A program made the translations under genes and the position numbers. A stretch of DNA of 64,000 bases from Ctenosaura bakeri (lineage: Eukaryota > Chordata > Lepidosauria > Squamata > Iguanidae). This document shows positions 33,243 through 47,100 of the stretch, piece after piece (positions within the stretch are counted from its first letter, which is position 1; the number at the start of each line of letters is the position of its first letter). The notes beneath the pieces were generated by a model. It was not told the DNA's origin. It saw only the letters and a list, made by a program, of their open reading frames with translations, and ran no database searches. The stretch is from assembly GCA_948474755.1 (NCBI GenBank), contig CAOLHI010001846.1:124001-188000 (forward strand). Direction: 5' to 3'.

Positions 33243-35160
33243 GTTTTTGTTCCCACGCTCTATACCCACCGCGTGTGTCTCCTCCAGTCCGTAGCCGGCA
33301 TGGAGGGAGAAGAAGGAAGGCTGGCGATCCCCATCTATGGGATGGGGATTTGGGTTTGTCCATCAGACCCCTGGTGAGCCTTTGTAGAAACTCTTGGTAA
33401 AGTTTGTTGAATTTATATGCCGCTCGTTTTCCCAAGGTGGGACCCCAGGCGGCTTCCAAAAGCTTAAAAAGACTTTAAGCGCCTATAAAGAATGAAAAGC
33501 CGTATGAAATGATAAAACTCAACAATACTTTTACAATACACATTGTATAGTATTGTACCAATTGTGTACTTAACAATACTTTTTGAAAAAAGGGGGTTGG
33601 ACTGGATGGCCCCTGTGGTCTCTTCCAACTCTACATTTCTATGATTCTATGATTCTATTAATTCCCCCTTTCTTATAGGTCTAGCTGTCTGTGGCCCCCT
33701 AGAATAGACTCATAAAATCACCCAGAGGGAGGGAGCTCCAAAGGTCATCTAGCCTGACCCTGCAGGGATTACAGAGCTCCTCCTGGAAGAGGGGTTGGAT
33801 GGGTAGGCATGATAGGGAGGGCTGAGAAATAGCCCAAGGCATGCGCCGTGGTTGTAGCACATGGTGCTGTAGTGAGCGGGGCTGTGGCTTGGGATTTTTT
33901 TGGGGTGGGGAGGGCAAGGAATTTAGCACATAATAGGGTGTTTTTGCAATGGACAATGCAAATTCCCTACAATTTGGATCTGGAAGGTTTTCTCTCTCCC
34001 CGTCAAAGGTGGGGTTCTTGATTTATAGCAATGCTGTTTGATTTCTTGGACTAGGAAGATTAAATTCCGAAACAAAAGGATCTGCCTTTGGAAAAAGAAA
34101 GAGCCCTATAACTTTAGTCAGGCATCCTCAATCCTAGATATATGGGGTTATTGGTGGTTGCAGGGCAGCGAAGGGAAGCGGTTTTGAACCTTTTTGGCCG
34201 TGGAACATTAGCGCATGAAATAGTCTCAAGTCTGTGGCTTGTTGAGTCTTCAGATCACCTTTGATCTCAATAGGAATAGAGAAAGTCCAGGTAAGTGGGC
34301 AAGGCAGTTCTAGTCCAAATGTAACTTTTCTGGGCTGTGGAACGTACTCGATGGCGACACTTCCAAAAGGACCCCAGGTCAAGAAAAAGGGTCTCGCCTC
34401 CCTCTCTCGGATCCTTTGCCCACATCCTTTCCCCAGTTTTTAAATTTTTTTTAAACAACTATCACCATTTTTTCGTATTACAGTGTTACAGCAATGTTAA
34501 CCTATCCTGTAATACGTTTAATATATTCCATAGTATGATCAGTTATTTAATCTAGGTGCAACTCCTCAAATACTTCCTCCTTTTAAAAAAATCATCCCCT
34601 CTCTCCCCCAGGGAACAGTCTAATTATTTATTATAATTCTCATTTACCTTTCATGGGGAATATTGCCTTAAGTATCTTATTTCCATCTTCATACTCCTTT
34701 CTCAATCACTATTCTCCAGTTTCTGAACCAAGACTCCTCCTTCAATGACCTTCTCTAAATCCCTCTTTTTTTTCCCCCAAATAAAATAGTCATACATCAT
34801 ACACTCTGATATGCAATATTTCTAAAGAAATATTAAAGTCTAAAGTCTCTTCTTTTTGGTTTCTTCCAACCATCTGCAAGGACAGCTTGTGCCCCTTTTA
34901 ATAATTGTTCTTTTGTTCTTTCCCTCTTCTTTTTTTCTTCTTAATAGTTAAGTTTTTTCTTTGTTTTCTGTATTTTGCTAGATTTATTTTTGTTGCAATA
35001 CTTGTGCCAATCGTTTTATTCAATATTCCTTGTCCTTAGTTAATTTTAATTTTTTAACACTTGCGGTTAAACATATTTCCTGATTCGGTTCTAAATCCCG
35101 CCTCCCAATATTCTATTTATCTTTCCAAAATCTTTGTATTTTGCTGCCTCCTTTTCCCAG
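33243..35160 (+). other. SLC3A2 intron 1 remainder
   Basis: It contains a CR1 tail at 33591-33659 (GGGGTTGGACTGGATGG to ATGATTCTATG) and a SINE/LINE-like word near 33409 (GAATTTATATGCCGCTCG). A long AT-rich tract at 34440-35060 resembles an L1 3' region. No alternative coding exon is supported. Confidence 0.5.
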
Positions 35161-35168
35161 GCGACATC

Positions 35169-38100
35169 ATGAGCTCTCCGGGTGTCACCCCCGACGTGGA
35201 ACTGGACATGAAAGATGTCGAGCTGAACGAAGTGGACACGGAGAAGCAGCCCATGAACGCCTCGTCCCCGCTGGCCGGCTCCCCCGGCGAGAAGAACGGG
35301 GCCGTGATGGTGAAGGTGGTGGAAGACAAGGACCGCGAGGCGTCGGCCAAGTTCACCGGCCTCTCCAAGGAAGAGCTGCTGGAGGTGGCCGGCACCCCCG
35401 GCTGGGTCCGTACCCGTTGGGCACTCCTCATCCTTTTCTGGCTGGGCTGGCTGGGCATGTTGGCCGGGGCCATCGTCATCATCGTCCAAGCCCCCCGCTG
35501 CAAGGACCTGCCCAAGCAGGAGTGGTGGCAGAAAGGGGGCATCTACCGCATCCAGAAGGTGGAGGCGTTCCAGGATTCAGCGGACGACGGGGTTGGCGAC
35601 CTGGCAGGTGAGGAGGCGTGGGCGAGGAGGAAGAGCAACCACACACCAGGGTGTTGGGGTCTTTCCACCCTACACTTTCCACTTTCAGCATCCTATGGAC
35701 TCCTGGGGTTTACAGTTTAGGGAGGGGCGTTTAGATTTCTCTGCTCTTGGACCTCGGTAAACGACAAACCCCAGAATTCCACAGGATGCCGAAAGTGGAA
35801 TAATAGCACTATAACGGTGTGGTGCGGAAAGGCCCTCGGTGTTTTGCTTTCTTGGGGTCACAGGACAGCCTTCCCAAGTGGGGTGAGGAGGCCTCCAGAG
35901 GTGTTGAACCAAAACCACCACCATCACCATCATCATCATCATCATCTACCATGCTGACTTGGGTAATGGGAGTTGAAGTTGGGATATCTAGCGAGCCCTC
36001 AACTTGAGGACGCAGATATAGATTATTGTACACCATTTCCGCACTAGCCTGTTATAGCGTGATGATTCCACTTTCAACCTCCTCTGGAATCCTGGGGTTT
36101 GCAGTTTCGGGAGGGGCCGGCCGGCCCCTCCCGAAACTGCAAACCCCAGGATTCCAGAGGAGGTTGAAAGTGGAATCATCGCGCTATAACAGACTAGTGC
36201 GGAAATGGCCCAAGTCTGGAGAAGAAGATCTCTGAGTGCCATCCTGTAGATGGTGACGATGACAAGATTTTCTTATTTTAAGCAGCTGGTTCTAGCCAAC
36301 CTTCTTTTCCCTGAAAATAAATGCAAGCATTTTGAGAATGATGTTTTGATCCTCATTCTGGTTTCCTTTGAGTGCCCCCCCACCGCATTTCTTTTGCCTT
36401 TTCTTCCAAGGGTACCAGATGCACACTCCTATCCACGTGAGATGCCTGTTCTCACATCAAGGCTTTTGTCTGATTTTTGTCCCCATCACCCCCTTCTCCC
36501 AGTCATAATGCAGAAGAAATGCTGGATCAATTAGTACAGAGAAAATAACCTTTTTTTTGTGCTGTCTTCATGGTTCTAAACCAGCTCGAGGCTCGCTCTA
36601 TTCACCCCATGGCCAGCCTTTGAAAAATTGGAAAAAATCTGGTTTTTGCCCCTGAATACCCATACTGTATGCCAGGATTACTAAGAGGTAACAGATCTGC
36701 TTTAAGTGAAACTGGAGGAAGCTTTGCCTGCCTGCCTGATCTTAATTCACTTGCTCTGTTCTTTCCATTCTCCCCTTCCCATCTAGTTATTTTTGCAAAA
36801 GAGCATCTAAGGGAGCTGGCCATGTTAGCTGCAAAGTAGGTTGATGGGTCTAAAATGGCTTCCAGGCTGGGCCACAGTCCCTTTTTTTTGATCTTTTCAA
36901 CCTTGTGCTCAGCAGGATTTTTGGACGTTTGTGACGATCAGCTGACTTTTCTGTTCCGGCTGCAAAAGAAACTGCTGTCTCGGCCGGCCAGGCTTCCCCG
37001 CATGTGGAGCAGCCGGTTCCAGCCAGCTCTGTTTTCCCCCCTGAGCAACCCTCGGTCTTTGTTTCATCAGATCCTGACGTCAGCGAAATAGTGCTGACTC
37101 AACGGGGAGGGGGAATAACTGGAAAAAGGGCAGATAGCGATTCACTTCCTTCCTTCTTACTCCCTTTTTCGTCCTCCACCCACACGTGGAGATAAAGGTG
37201 AATGGAGGTGAGGCTTCTGATGCAATCGGCAGCATTGGTTGCTGCTGGTGTGTCAGATCTGTGCTTTTACGCAAGAAGCCATGCTTTTATCTAAATATTT
37301 GTGGTCTTTTGGCAATACCTAGCTGAGAGGGCTGGAAGAGTTCTGGATCTGATCCTCTCCCCCCAAAAAACTAGGGCCATTTCCGCACTAGCCTGTTATA
37401 GCGCAATGATTCCACTTTCAACATCCTCGGGAATCCTGGGGTTTGCCAGCCCCTCCCTAAACTGCAAACCCCAGGATTCCAGAGGATGTTGAAAGTGGAA
37501 TCATCGCGCTATAACAGGCTAGTGCCAAAATGGCCTATTTTCCCCCAACTCTGTGCCCTTCAGATGCATAGGATGGTAACTCCCATCATCCCCCAGTCAG
37601 CCTTTGAGTTGTTGCGAGGATGAAATGGGGAGGAAGAATACCAACCACATACTTTATATTCAGCTCATTGGAGAAAAGACCAGGGCATCAGTATAGCTAA
37701 GAAATATTTTTTTTCATGTACAAATTAATGCAGATTCAATTAACAGATATATACCAGCACAATTAATCAAAGATATCTTTTAATTCGGTGGCAGCCTAAC
37801 CTTGGTTAATGGAGAAGTTTGTGCCATGCAACAGTGTGCAGTGTTCCACACCCAGAAATGTATTAATTTAATAGTTTTATTCTCACACCTAAAAAAATGT
37901 ATGCACATCTAATAAGAGCTTGCAGTAACAAGCCAACTAGCTGCAAGACATATAATGAAAAGTTGAATAGATAAAAAAATTGCATTCAGATGATAATTTG
38001 TGCTGGCAGTTTGCAAGCTTTCCTGTGCCAGCTTGCGTAGTACTCTGATGCAGTCAGCAAGTATTAATGCTCCTGCCCTCTTCCCATTACAGAGGCCGAG

Positions 38101-41100
38101 AGTCAGGAACAAGCTGTACTGAAGCCCCTTGCTTGACCCTGAGACATCCAACTCTGCCAGCCTCAATCTAAGACCCACCTTCTGCACTGTCTCTGGAAGC
38201 AGTGAAGAAATGGGATGCCAGTCTGTAGGCTGGCCATAAATCTTATTTTGGCGTCCTTTAGTTGGAGAATTTCCCAGTTTAACAATAGCAAACTAGGAGA
38301 ACCCAAGGACCTGGACATTCACAATTAGCAGAGTCTAGACAGCAGGTTGTTTAGCAAGCACCCAGGTCAGGTGGCCAGAGCCTTTCCCGCAGTGGTGGTA
38401 GGTGTTTTATTTCCCCTTAAATTATTTCTAAATTTGCATTTACTCTTAAATAGATACAGGAAGCCCCCACCTTTTGATGCCCTACTGTCTATCTGACGAC
38501 TCACTCTTTTGACGCTTCCAAATTAAGGGCAAGTTCCGTTAATTCCACATGGGGATCTGCTCTTTCATCAGTTCTTCTGGCCTTCGGAGGCTCACTTGGA
38601 AATGCTTGCATGCTCATGTTGCTTGCAAAGCAAGCTGAGGTGGGGGGAAGTGCAAGCTGGCTCAAAGACTTTGCAAGCCGCACACGCGCAGTCAGTCCCA
38701 AGTGAGCCTCCGTAAGTCCTTCATGCTCCCTACAGTACAGTACATGGGTTCCGCTTTCCCACCAATTCCATATTATTCACGCTCATTCACACTACTTTCC
38801 CCTGTCTTTTCAGGTCTAAAACAGCGCATGGATTATCTCAGTTCTCTCAAAGTGAAAGGGTTGGTGATTGGGCCGCTCCACGTCAATTCCAAAGATGACC
38901 TGGCCGGAACAAACCTCCAAGAGGTCGACGCCAGTTTGGGCACGTTGGCGGAGTTCCGGGATGTCCTGCAGGCAGCAAAGAAAAAGAGTAAGGGGGGAGT
39001 GTAAGAGTGGGCTGAGGTTTCTCCCCTTCACGAGGTCCTGCTTCGTTGGCACTCTCCAAACTAACTCTCTGCAGTGTTTCAAGGACCTGTGCAATGTGCC
39101 GCATCTCTCTTTTCAGGCCTGAAGGTTGTCTTGGATCTGACACCCAACTATCGGGGTGCATCGCCTTGGTTCGACCAACAGATCCAGCTGAACGGTGATC
39201 TCCAGGAGAAAATGAGGGTGAGTGCAGGCGGGGAAAGAGATCTCAAAGGGCAGGAAAACACTGGCGGGGAAATTGGAACTATCTTGCATCAGAAAGTGGT
39301 TGGGCCATGTCGACCTAAGATTTACTCCCACCTCCCTCTAATGTTATGATTCTGTAAACTTTCGAAAACATCATTTCCCCTTCCCACGTCTCTTCATTTA
39401 TTTTTTTAATATATTAGTTACTTTTATATCCTACCTTTCCTCTGTTGAGCTCCAGGCAGCATGCATAGTTCTCCGCGCCCCTTTGTTCTCACAACAACCT
39501 TGTGAGGTAGGTCAAGCTTAAAGAGAAAAAGGGAGGGAGAGATTGAGACCCAAGCTCACCCAGTAGGTTTTGTGGTTGAGTTGGACCAGTTTTGAAGATT
39601 AAAACCATTTCTGCACTAGACCGTTATAGAGCTATGATTGCACTTTCAACATCCTATGGAATCCTGGGCTTTGCAGTTAACTGCAAACCCCAGGATCCCA
39701 TAGGATGCTGAAAGTGCAATCATAGCTCTATAACAGTCTAGTGCAGAAATGGCCTACGTTTTGGATAAGTTCATCAGCACTGCAAGCAAAAATCAGCTTG
39801 TCTCAACCAGTGATCAGAAACACAGGGCTGTTATTTTTATAAAATCTATATAGAATAATAAAACAGGAGGGTGACATAGAAAGTCACCTAGTCCACCTTG
39901 TGCCAATATAGGAAATCTCTTGCTACAGCGTCCCTGACAGATGGCCATCCAACTTCAGCCTAATAATTTCTAATAAATGTGAGTTATACCTTTAGTTTTG
40001 GCAAAATCAGTGTTCTTGTCATTCGAACCCATAGATTTGGGCTCTGCTCCCAGGAGAAGGCAAATTTGCTCCGTCTTCTATATGATAACCTTTCAAATAT
40101 TTGAAGATGATTACTGTATTATGAAAAAAAAATTATGAAAAATTCTGTGGACCCTCTACTGTTGTGGGGGTGAAAGGAGCAAGACCCTTATGAAAGGGGA
40201 AAAAATGGGAATATAAATAAAAATTGCCAATACTATTTTTTCTACCGGATAGAACACTTCTCTAGGAATCTCTAAGTCCTCCAACATGACTTTAGGGTCA
40301 TCTTCTGGCCAAATGAATTGTGCTGGAGGACCTAGAGATTCCTAGAGAGAATATATTAATCAGATCTGCGAATCGTTAAATCCGCGAAAGGGAAACCAGC
40401 AAATGTGGAGGGCTGACAGTAATATTTTTGTATATATATCCTTCGAAGAAACCTAAGATTGTTGCCCTCCAAACAATTTTGGGAGGCAGGCTGGGACAAA
40501 AGAGAATGTTTTTCCTACAGCCAATCCAGCATGCTTTGTGGCTGAGAAACAAATTTGAGCCAGATTGTGGCCATTTCCGCACTAGCCTGTTATAGCGCTA
40601 CGATTCCACTTGCAACATCCTATGGAATCCTGGGGTTTGCAGTTTCGGGAGGGGCCGACCGGCCCCTCCCGAAACTGCAAACCCCAGGATTCCAGAGGAT
40701 GTTGCAAGTGGAATCGTAGAGCTATAAGAAGCTAGTGCGGAAATGGCCTGTGTCCAACTCAAGGCTAACACTTTCTTCCTTAATCCACTTGGGTGTATTT
40801 ATTTTATTCCTCATAAATCAAAAGACTTAACTGAGAGCTAGTTGACTGATGGAGAGGCACCAACCCACCCAGATGGATTTAGATTTTCTAGCGATGCATT
40901 GAGGGCTAACAGCTTTTCTTGTTGTCCGTTCCTCAGGAAGCGATTGAATTCTGGCTAAAGGAAGGTGTATCTGGGATCCAGCTTGGAAGCATCGAGAATT
41001 TAAATGTAAGTAGTCAGCTCATCCCAATCCGAGAACTGTCTCTAGCCAGAATGTCTGTTGTTGATCCATTGGTAGGCATGTGTCCGAAGCACGTTGGTTG

Positions 41101-44100
41101 TTAGGCACTTTGGGCTCTGGGGCCGAATCTAGCCTAAAGTTTCCTTCCCTATAGCACCTTTGGGTGGTTGTCCAGCTTTTGTATATTCAACACTCTAAAC
41201 CCTTTCCCTTATTCTAAAAGTTTGAAATGCCTTTTGGTAAGGCTTAGTGAAAGGAACAATGGCCTTTAAGCTAAAATATGCTGGTAATTTGGGTCTCACG
41301 CCATTACCTTTCTGCTCACTATAATAAAACCCACTCCTTGATCTTTGCTGAAATTGAAGTTGAAATGGAAGCTAAATTGCTGAAATTGAAGCTAAAAGAC
41401 GTTCCTTACCCTTGACTTAAATACTTTACATGTTGATATTAAAGAGAGAGCCAGCGTGGTCTAGTGGTTTGAGCGTTTGACGCCAACCCTGGAGATCGGG
41501 ATTCGATTCCCCGCTTGGCCATGGAAATCCACTGGGTGACCTTGGGCACATCACACACTCTCAGCCCCCAGAAAATTCCATGATAGGTTCACCTTAGGAT
41601 CTCCATAAGTCAGAAATGAATTGAAGGCACACAACAATTAAATTAAAAATGGAAAGCCAATGCAATTCTCAGCTGCATCAATAGGAGTATGGTGTCTAGG
41701 CCAAGGGAGGTACTGGTAGCACTCTACTCTGCTTTGGTTAGACCCCATCTTGAATCCTGTGTCCAGTTCTGGGCACCCCAATTCACGAAGGACATGGTCA
41801 AGCTGGAGCAAGTCCAGAGGAGGGCGACCAAAAGGGTGAGGGGCCTGGAAGCCATGAAGCCCTATGAGGATAGACTTAGAGAGCTGGGTATGTTTAGTCT
41901 GCAGAAGAGAAGGCTAAGAGGGGACATGATAGCCATGTTTGAATATTTGAAGGGATGCCACGTAGAGGAAGGAGAGGGCTTGTTTTCTGCTGCTCCAGAG
42001 ACCAGGACAAGGAGCAATGGATTCAAGCTGCAAGAAAGGAGATTCCACCTGAACCTCAGGAAGAACTTCCTGACAGTCAGGGCTGTCTGGCAGTGGAATC
42101 TGCTGCCTCGGAGTGTAGTGGAGTCTCCTTCCTTGGAGGTTTTTAAGCAGAGGCTGGATGGCCATCTGTCGGGAGCGCTTTGAGGGTGTTCCTGCATGGC
42201 AGGGGGTTGGACTGGATGGCCCCTGGGGTCTCTTCCAACTCTACATTTCTATGATTCTATGATTCTGTGACCTGCTTTTGGGGGAAGGAAGCTTGGATTT
42301 TTCAGGGATGGGAGTACAGGAATGTACTAAGCTTCTGGTTCCTCAATCTACTTCTCCAACATGTTCATTTCTCAGGACACTCAGATCTTGAATGTCTGGA
42401 AGAACCTGACAGAACAATACGTTGAAGACCACGCCAGGTAGGTATCCACTAGGTTATGCAGTCTTCTCCAAACCAGTGCCCTTGACCGTGATTACCATCA
42501 ACCACACCGTCTCTAGACGTGCTGAGGATGATGGGAGCTCTAGTAAAAGACACCCACTTGTGTAAGGTTGGCTACTTTATTGGACACAAAGCTATACCAA
42601 GGCAAATTTCCAGCATCATAAGGCCTTTGTAGAATTCCATTTTGCGACCATGTTTGTAGTACCCAGTGTAATTTTGATCACCAAGTCTCAAAAAAGGGCA
42701 TTTTAAAGCTGGAAAAGGGTAACCCAAATGATGCAAGGGTTCATCCAAGTAATTCCATTGTGAAGATAGATTGCATTGTTCGAAGTATTTTTTTAGGTCA
42801 CTGTGCTTTTAACTATGTTTTATAAGCCACTTTGAGCCCTGACCAGGAAAAAAAGCAGAGTATAAATAAAAACGATGATGCTGATGATAATAATAATAAT
42901 AATGATAATAATAACAACAACAACAGCAACTTTTTAAAAAATGAAAGTTTAGTTCCTCAGCAGACTTTGTCAGTGCCCAGTGCTATTTTAATACTTCATG
43001 TTAAATAAAACCCAGGACTTTTTGGTGCTCATGCCATCCATGCAGCTCTGCTTGTGTTCATTTAGCTCAGGACGTTGCTCAGCTGTCTTCTATTTTATTT
43101 ATTTATTTATTGCATTTATTTGCCACCTTTTCTCCCAGAGCGGGACCCAAGGCAGCTTGCAAAAAGTGTTTAAAAAAACATTAAAAAAATTTAAAACAAC
43201 TAAAAACATGAAAAATATACATAAAATAACAAAAATGTACCATTAAAAAAAAACAATTTAATAAATAAGTAAAACCTCTCCTGCTCACCTGTTAAGGGCC
43301 TGCTTGGAAAGAAATGTTTTTGCCTGCCTACAAAAGGAAAGCAGGGAGGGGGGCCAGCCGGGCTTCCTGCGGAAGAGAGTTCCACAGGTTGGGAGCAGCC
43401 GCCCCATATCCTTACCAAGCGAGCCTGGGACTGTGATCTACTGTGATCTGAGCCTCTGACAGTTAAAGCAGTCTCTCTGTTCTCCTTCTGCAGGGTGTTG
43501 ATTGCAATGACGGGGAAGCAGGACGCCCCGAGCATTTTTTCCCTTCTCAATGAGACAACTGGTGCGGACATGTTGACCAGCGAGTACCTGATGGGGCTGG
43601 TGAAGAACAATCAAGAGGATAGGTTGAGGGGAGAAGCTGCTTCCCACCTGATAAAAGACTACATCCAGGCAGCAGGGGACAAGTGGGCTGGATGGAGTGT
43701 GAGTACCAAGCCTTGGGAATAGATGTGGGAAAGATGTGTGGGTATTGGGAGAGGCGTGGTGGTCTTCATACCTGTAGGATCCAAAACTCCTGGTGGACTT
43801 GCGGGCTTCAATTGCTCTAATCCCTGAGCCAGGGAACAAGATTTGCATGTGTGACAAGGACAGCAAATAGTTTTGAAGCAAGAAAAGGTACTTGACAATG
43901 CACACATTTTGCTGTGGTTGATTTCTCGTGGGCAGATCGTTCAAGTTAGATTAGTCGCCGACAGTGGGCCCTCCGGATTTGCTACGGTTAGGGGTGCAGG
44001 ATCGCCAGAAGAGTGGAAACACTGCAAATATCAAAATGTATCTGTGTGTGTCTGTGGGGAGGGGGTTGAGGCAGGGTGGGGAGAAGGGGCACCGTGGATC

Positions 44101-47100
44101 CAGACCAGGTCAAGGAAAGGAAAGGGAAAGGAGTGGATCAGCATGACATCCCTATACTTTATTTCTCTTGTCCATCTCCTTCCTTGGGTGTGGGGAGACA
44201 CTGGGACCATTTCCACACTAGACTGTTATAGCGCGATGATTCCACTTGCAACCTCCTATGGAATCCTGGGGTTTGCAGTTCAGGGAGGGGCCGACCGGCC
44301 CCTCCCTGAACTGCAAACCCCAGGATCCCATAGGAGGTTGCAAGTGGAATCATCGCACTATAACAGTCTAGTGTGGAAATGGCCTGGGAGAGGATTTGTG
44401 GTGTGGAGGAATTGATCTGTGATCTGTTGTGAGCTGGCCCGGTAGTGGCTGGAGGAGGAGGAGGACCAAAGGTCAGATTTTAAAGCTTGAATGGCCCAGT
44501 TGGAGGGAAGGTTTCCCCAGAAAAGAAGGAAGGGAGACAAGGCTTGGAGAAACTCACAAATAATCTAATCTGTGAAAGTTTAAACCTTCGAATATGGAGT
44601 GCTGACTGTCAATGAATTTATGAGATGAACGGTCCAAATGTCAACAGGACTGCTTATTAGCAAAACTGCAGAGATGTTACTAACCCCCCAGCTGCGGTTG
44701 CTTTGTCCACTCTTATCAGTGTGGGCTGTTCTCTTTCTTGGCAGAAATGGGAACAGAACCCAAGCTGGCAACTGGCAGAGCAGGCAATAAACTCTTGGGT
44801 GAAGCTGGTCCGATGTGACCCGCTGGCTGCCACTAGGTGATCCCTACCATCGTCCCACGTGGTGCTTCTTACCAAGCGTTGACGACAAGGGGCCATTTTC
44901 AGCTAGTTCTCCAGCATGTCACTATTAGGATTGTTATATTTTGCTTGGATGCTTGTCCTTCTGCAGGTGGCGAGATCCAATTTTGGGAGTTTGGACATCT
45001 TGAGGGGTGAGCAGCTTCTTCGCCTTTACCATATGCTCCTCTACACGCTGCCGGGGACTCCGTTCACAGACTACGGGGATGAGATTGGGCTGCGTGACCT
45101 TCCTGGACAGGTAGGAGCAATGCCAAAGAAATGTGGCAGTGGGAGAGGGCATTATTGCGGTATTTATTTATTTCATTTACATGCTGCTTGTCTCCCAGAT
45201 TGGGACCCAAGGGGACTTCCAGAAAGAGCCAAAGAAGAAACGACCCTGAGCAATGCAATTTTAAAAGCAATGAAAACCCCCATAAAGCATTCATTTACAT
45301 ACAAAAGATAAATGCAACGTCCCAATAACAGCTTCCCTGCTTGCACATTAAAAGCCTGCTTAAACAAAAAGGTCTGCCAATATTATAGTACACTGCAAAC
45401 ATTGTAGTAGCCACAATGTTTTCAAGGAGGTTGGGTAAATTAAGAAGTTAGTGATGCCTGATGGCAGGAAGGGCCAAATAAACAGAGTGGCCGTATGTTT
45501 GAATTCTGACTTGCTGTGGATTAGCAAATATACTGCTTGATTGTTCCTGCTTGGTTCCTCTTACCAGCAGGCTTTGTAAACAAGCCAGAAACTCTCCAAT
45601 CGTGTTTATTTAACGTGATGTCCAAACTGAAATCTTTGGCTTGTTGTTAAGCCAAGTTATTCCTAGTTTATGATTTTGACTTGTAAGGATGCTTTGGTTT
45701 GGACGACGTACGCATTTCCGCACTACACTGTTATACTGCTATTATTCCGCTTTCAACATCCTATGGAATCCTGGGGTTTGTAGTTTAGGGAGGGGCATTT
45801 AGACTTCTCAGCCAGAGAGCTCTTTGGCCTCAGTAAACTACAAATCCCAGAATTCCACAGGATGTTGGAAGTGGAATAATAGTACTATAACAGTGCAGTG
45901 CGGAAATGGCCATAGTTAGCAAAGTGTGGATGTAGAGATTATGGATTGTTTTACTGCTCCCCATTGGCAAGAGGAACCAAGTGATGGAGAACATATCCTG
46001 CATGCTTGCTTATTTGTGGTAAGCCAGATTTTTAAAAAACAGGCACAGACAAAACTAGTTTACCATGATGTCTGACCTTAGCCATGCCTCTGACCACGTG
46101 CTTATTAAGCACCATTTTCTTCCTACTCCAGATATGAAATGTAGTCATTATTGCTTTTAGGTCAGAGGATGTGACACTTTTCCCTGGCAGATTTGAGGTC
46201 TGTTAGGATTCGACATGCAGGACTGGGCCTCTGGATAAATTTGGCAGACTTCTGGCAATCCTAGAATATGATTTTATGGCCATTTCCGCACTAGCCTGTT
46301 ATAGCGCGATGATTCCACTTTCAACACCCTCTGGAATCCTGGGGTTTGCAGTTTCGGGAGGGGCCGGCCAGCCCCTCCTGAAACTGCAAACCCCAGGATT
46401 CCAGAGGGTGTTGAAAGTGGAATCATCGCGCTATAACAGGCTAGTGCGGAAATGGCCTATGTTGTGGCAATCCATACAATGTGATTCTCTGGGTTTCCTG
46501 CATCAATATGGAGTTGGACTAGTTCGTCTCTGGTGTATTTCCCAACTCTACAGTTCTATGATCCTATTTTTAAGCACATGTAAAAGCTCTTTTGATTACA
46601 GTGATATGGGAATAAGAGGTGACAGTCTGAGAAGTGGCGATGGTTGGATTATATGAGTGGGAAGCAGTGATCAATGAATGGAAATTCAGTCCACTTGCAG
46701 AAATGGAGGCATCCAAGAGATAATAAGTCTTGGCTTCTGATGCTGGGTACTTCCAAAAGTGTGTGGTTTTCTTTCTGCATCTGTATATCATTGTAGCACA
46801 ATATGTAATTCCAGGTGTACCTGCTACTCCAGAGTACCTGCAGCATACTCATAGTAGGAGTTTGTATCAACAAGATGTTCTCTGGAGCAATATTTGAGCC
46901 ATTTTTGGGATTTTTCTATAGGAGACAGAAATTGCATTGGCAGCTGTTGAGACTTTTATGGCAAGTGGTAGCAGACATTCTAAATAATTTGTCACGGAAT
47001 CCTAGAGTTGGAAGAGACCACAATGGCCATTGAGTCTGACTCCCTGCCTTGCAGGAACACACACTCAAAGCACCCCCAGAAAATGGCCACCCAACCTCTG

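Noticed and set aside
35091..35611. Long antisense and frame-shifted open frames over the first SLC3A2 coding exon
   Set aside because: They are shadows of the high-GC coding sequence. The true frame matches CD98hc throughout.
36026..36242. Open frames on both strands encoding nearly the same peptide ([21 protein letters not shown]), also at 33025-33256, 44159-44415, 46276-46480 and others
   Set aside because: They are translations of the palindromic PalM element. Similarity on both strands follows from its symmetry, not from protein coding.
41448..41520. A possible tRNA gene
   Set aside because: Box A and box B are present, but no cloverleaf closes around them and SINE body and tail follow.
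41689..42183. A 164-codon open frame inside an SLC3A2 intron
   Set aside because: It is the C terminus of a CR1 reverse-transcriptase ORF with the usual CR1 3' tail, not a host exon.
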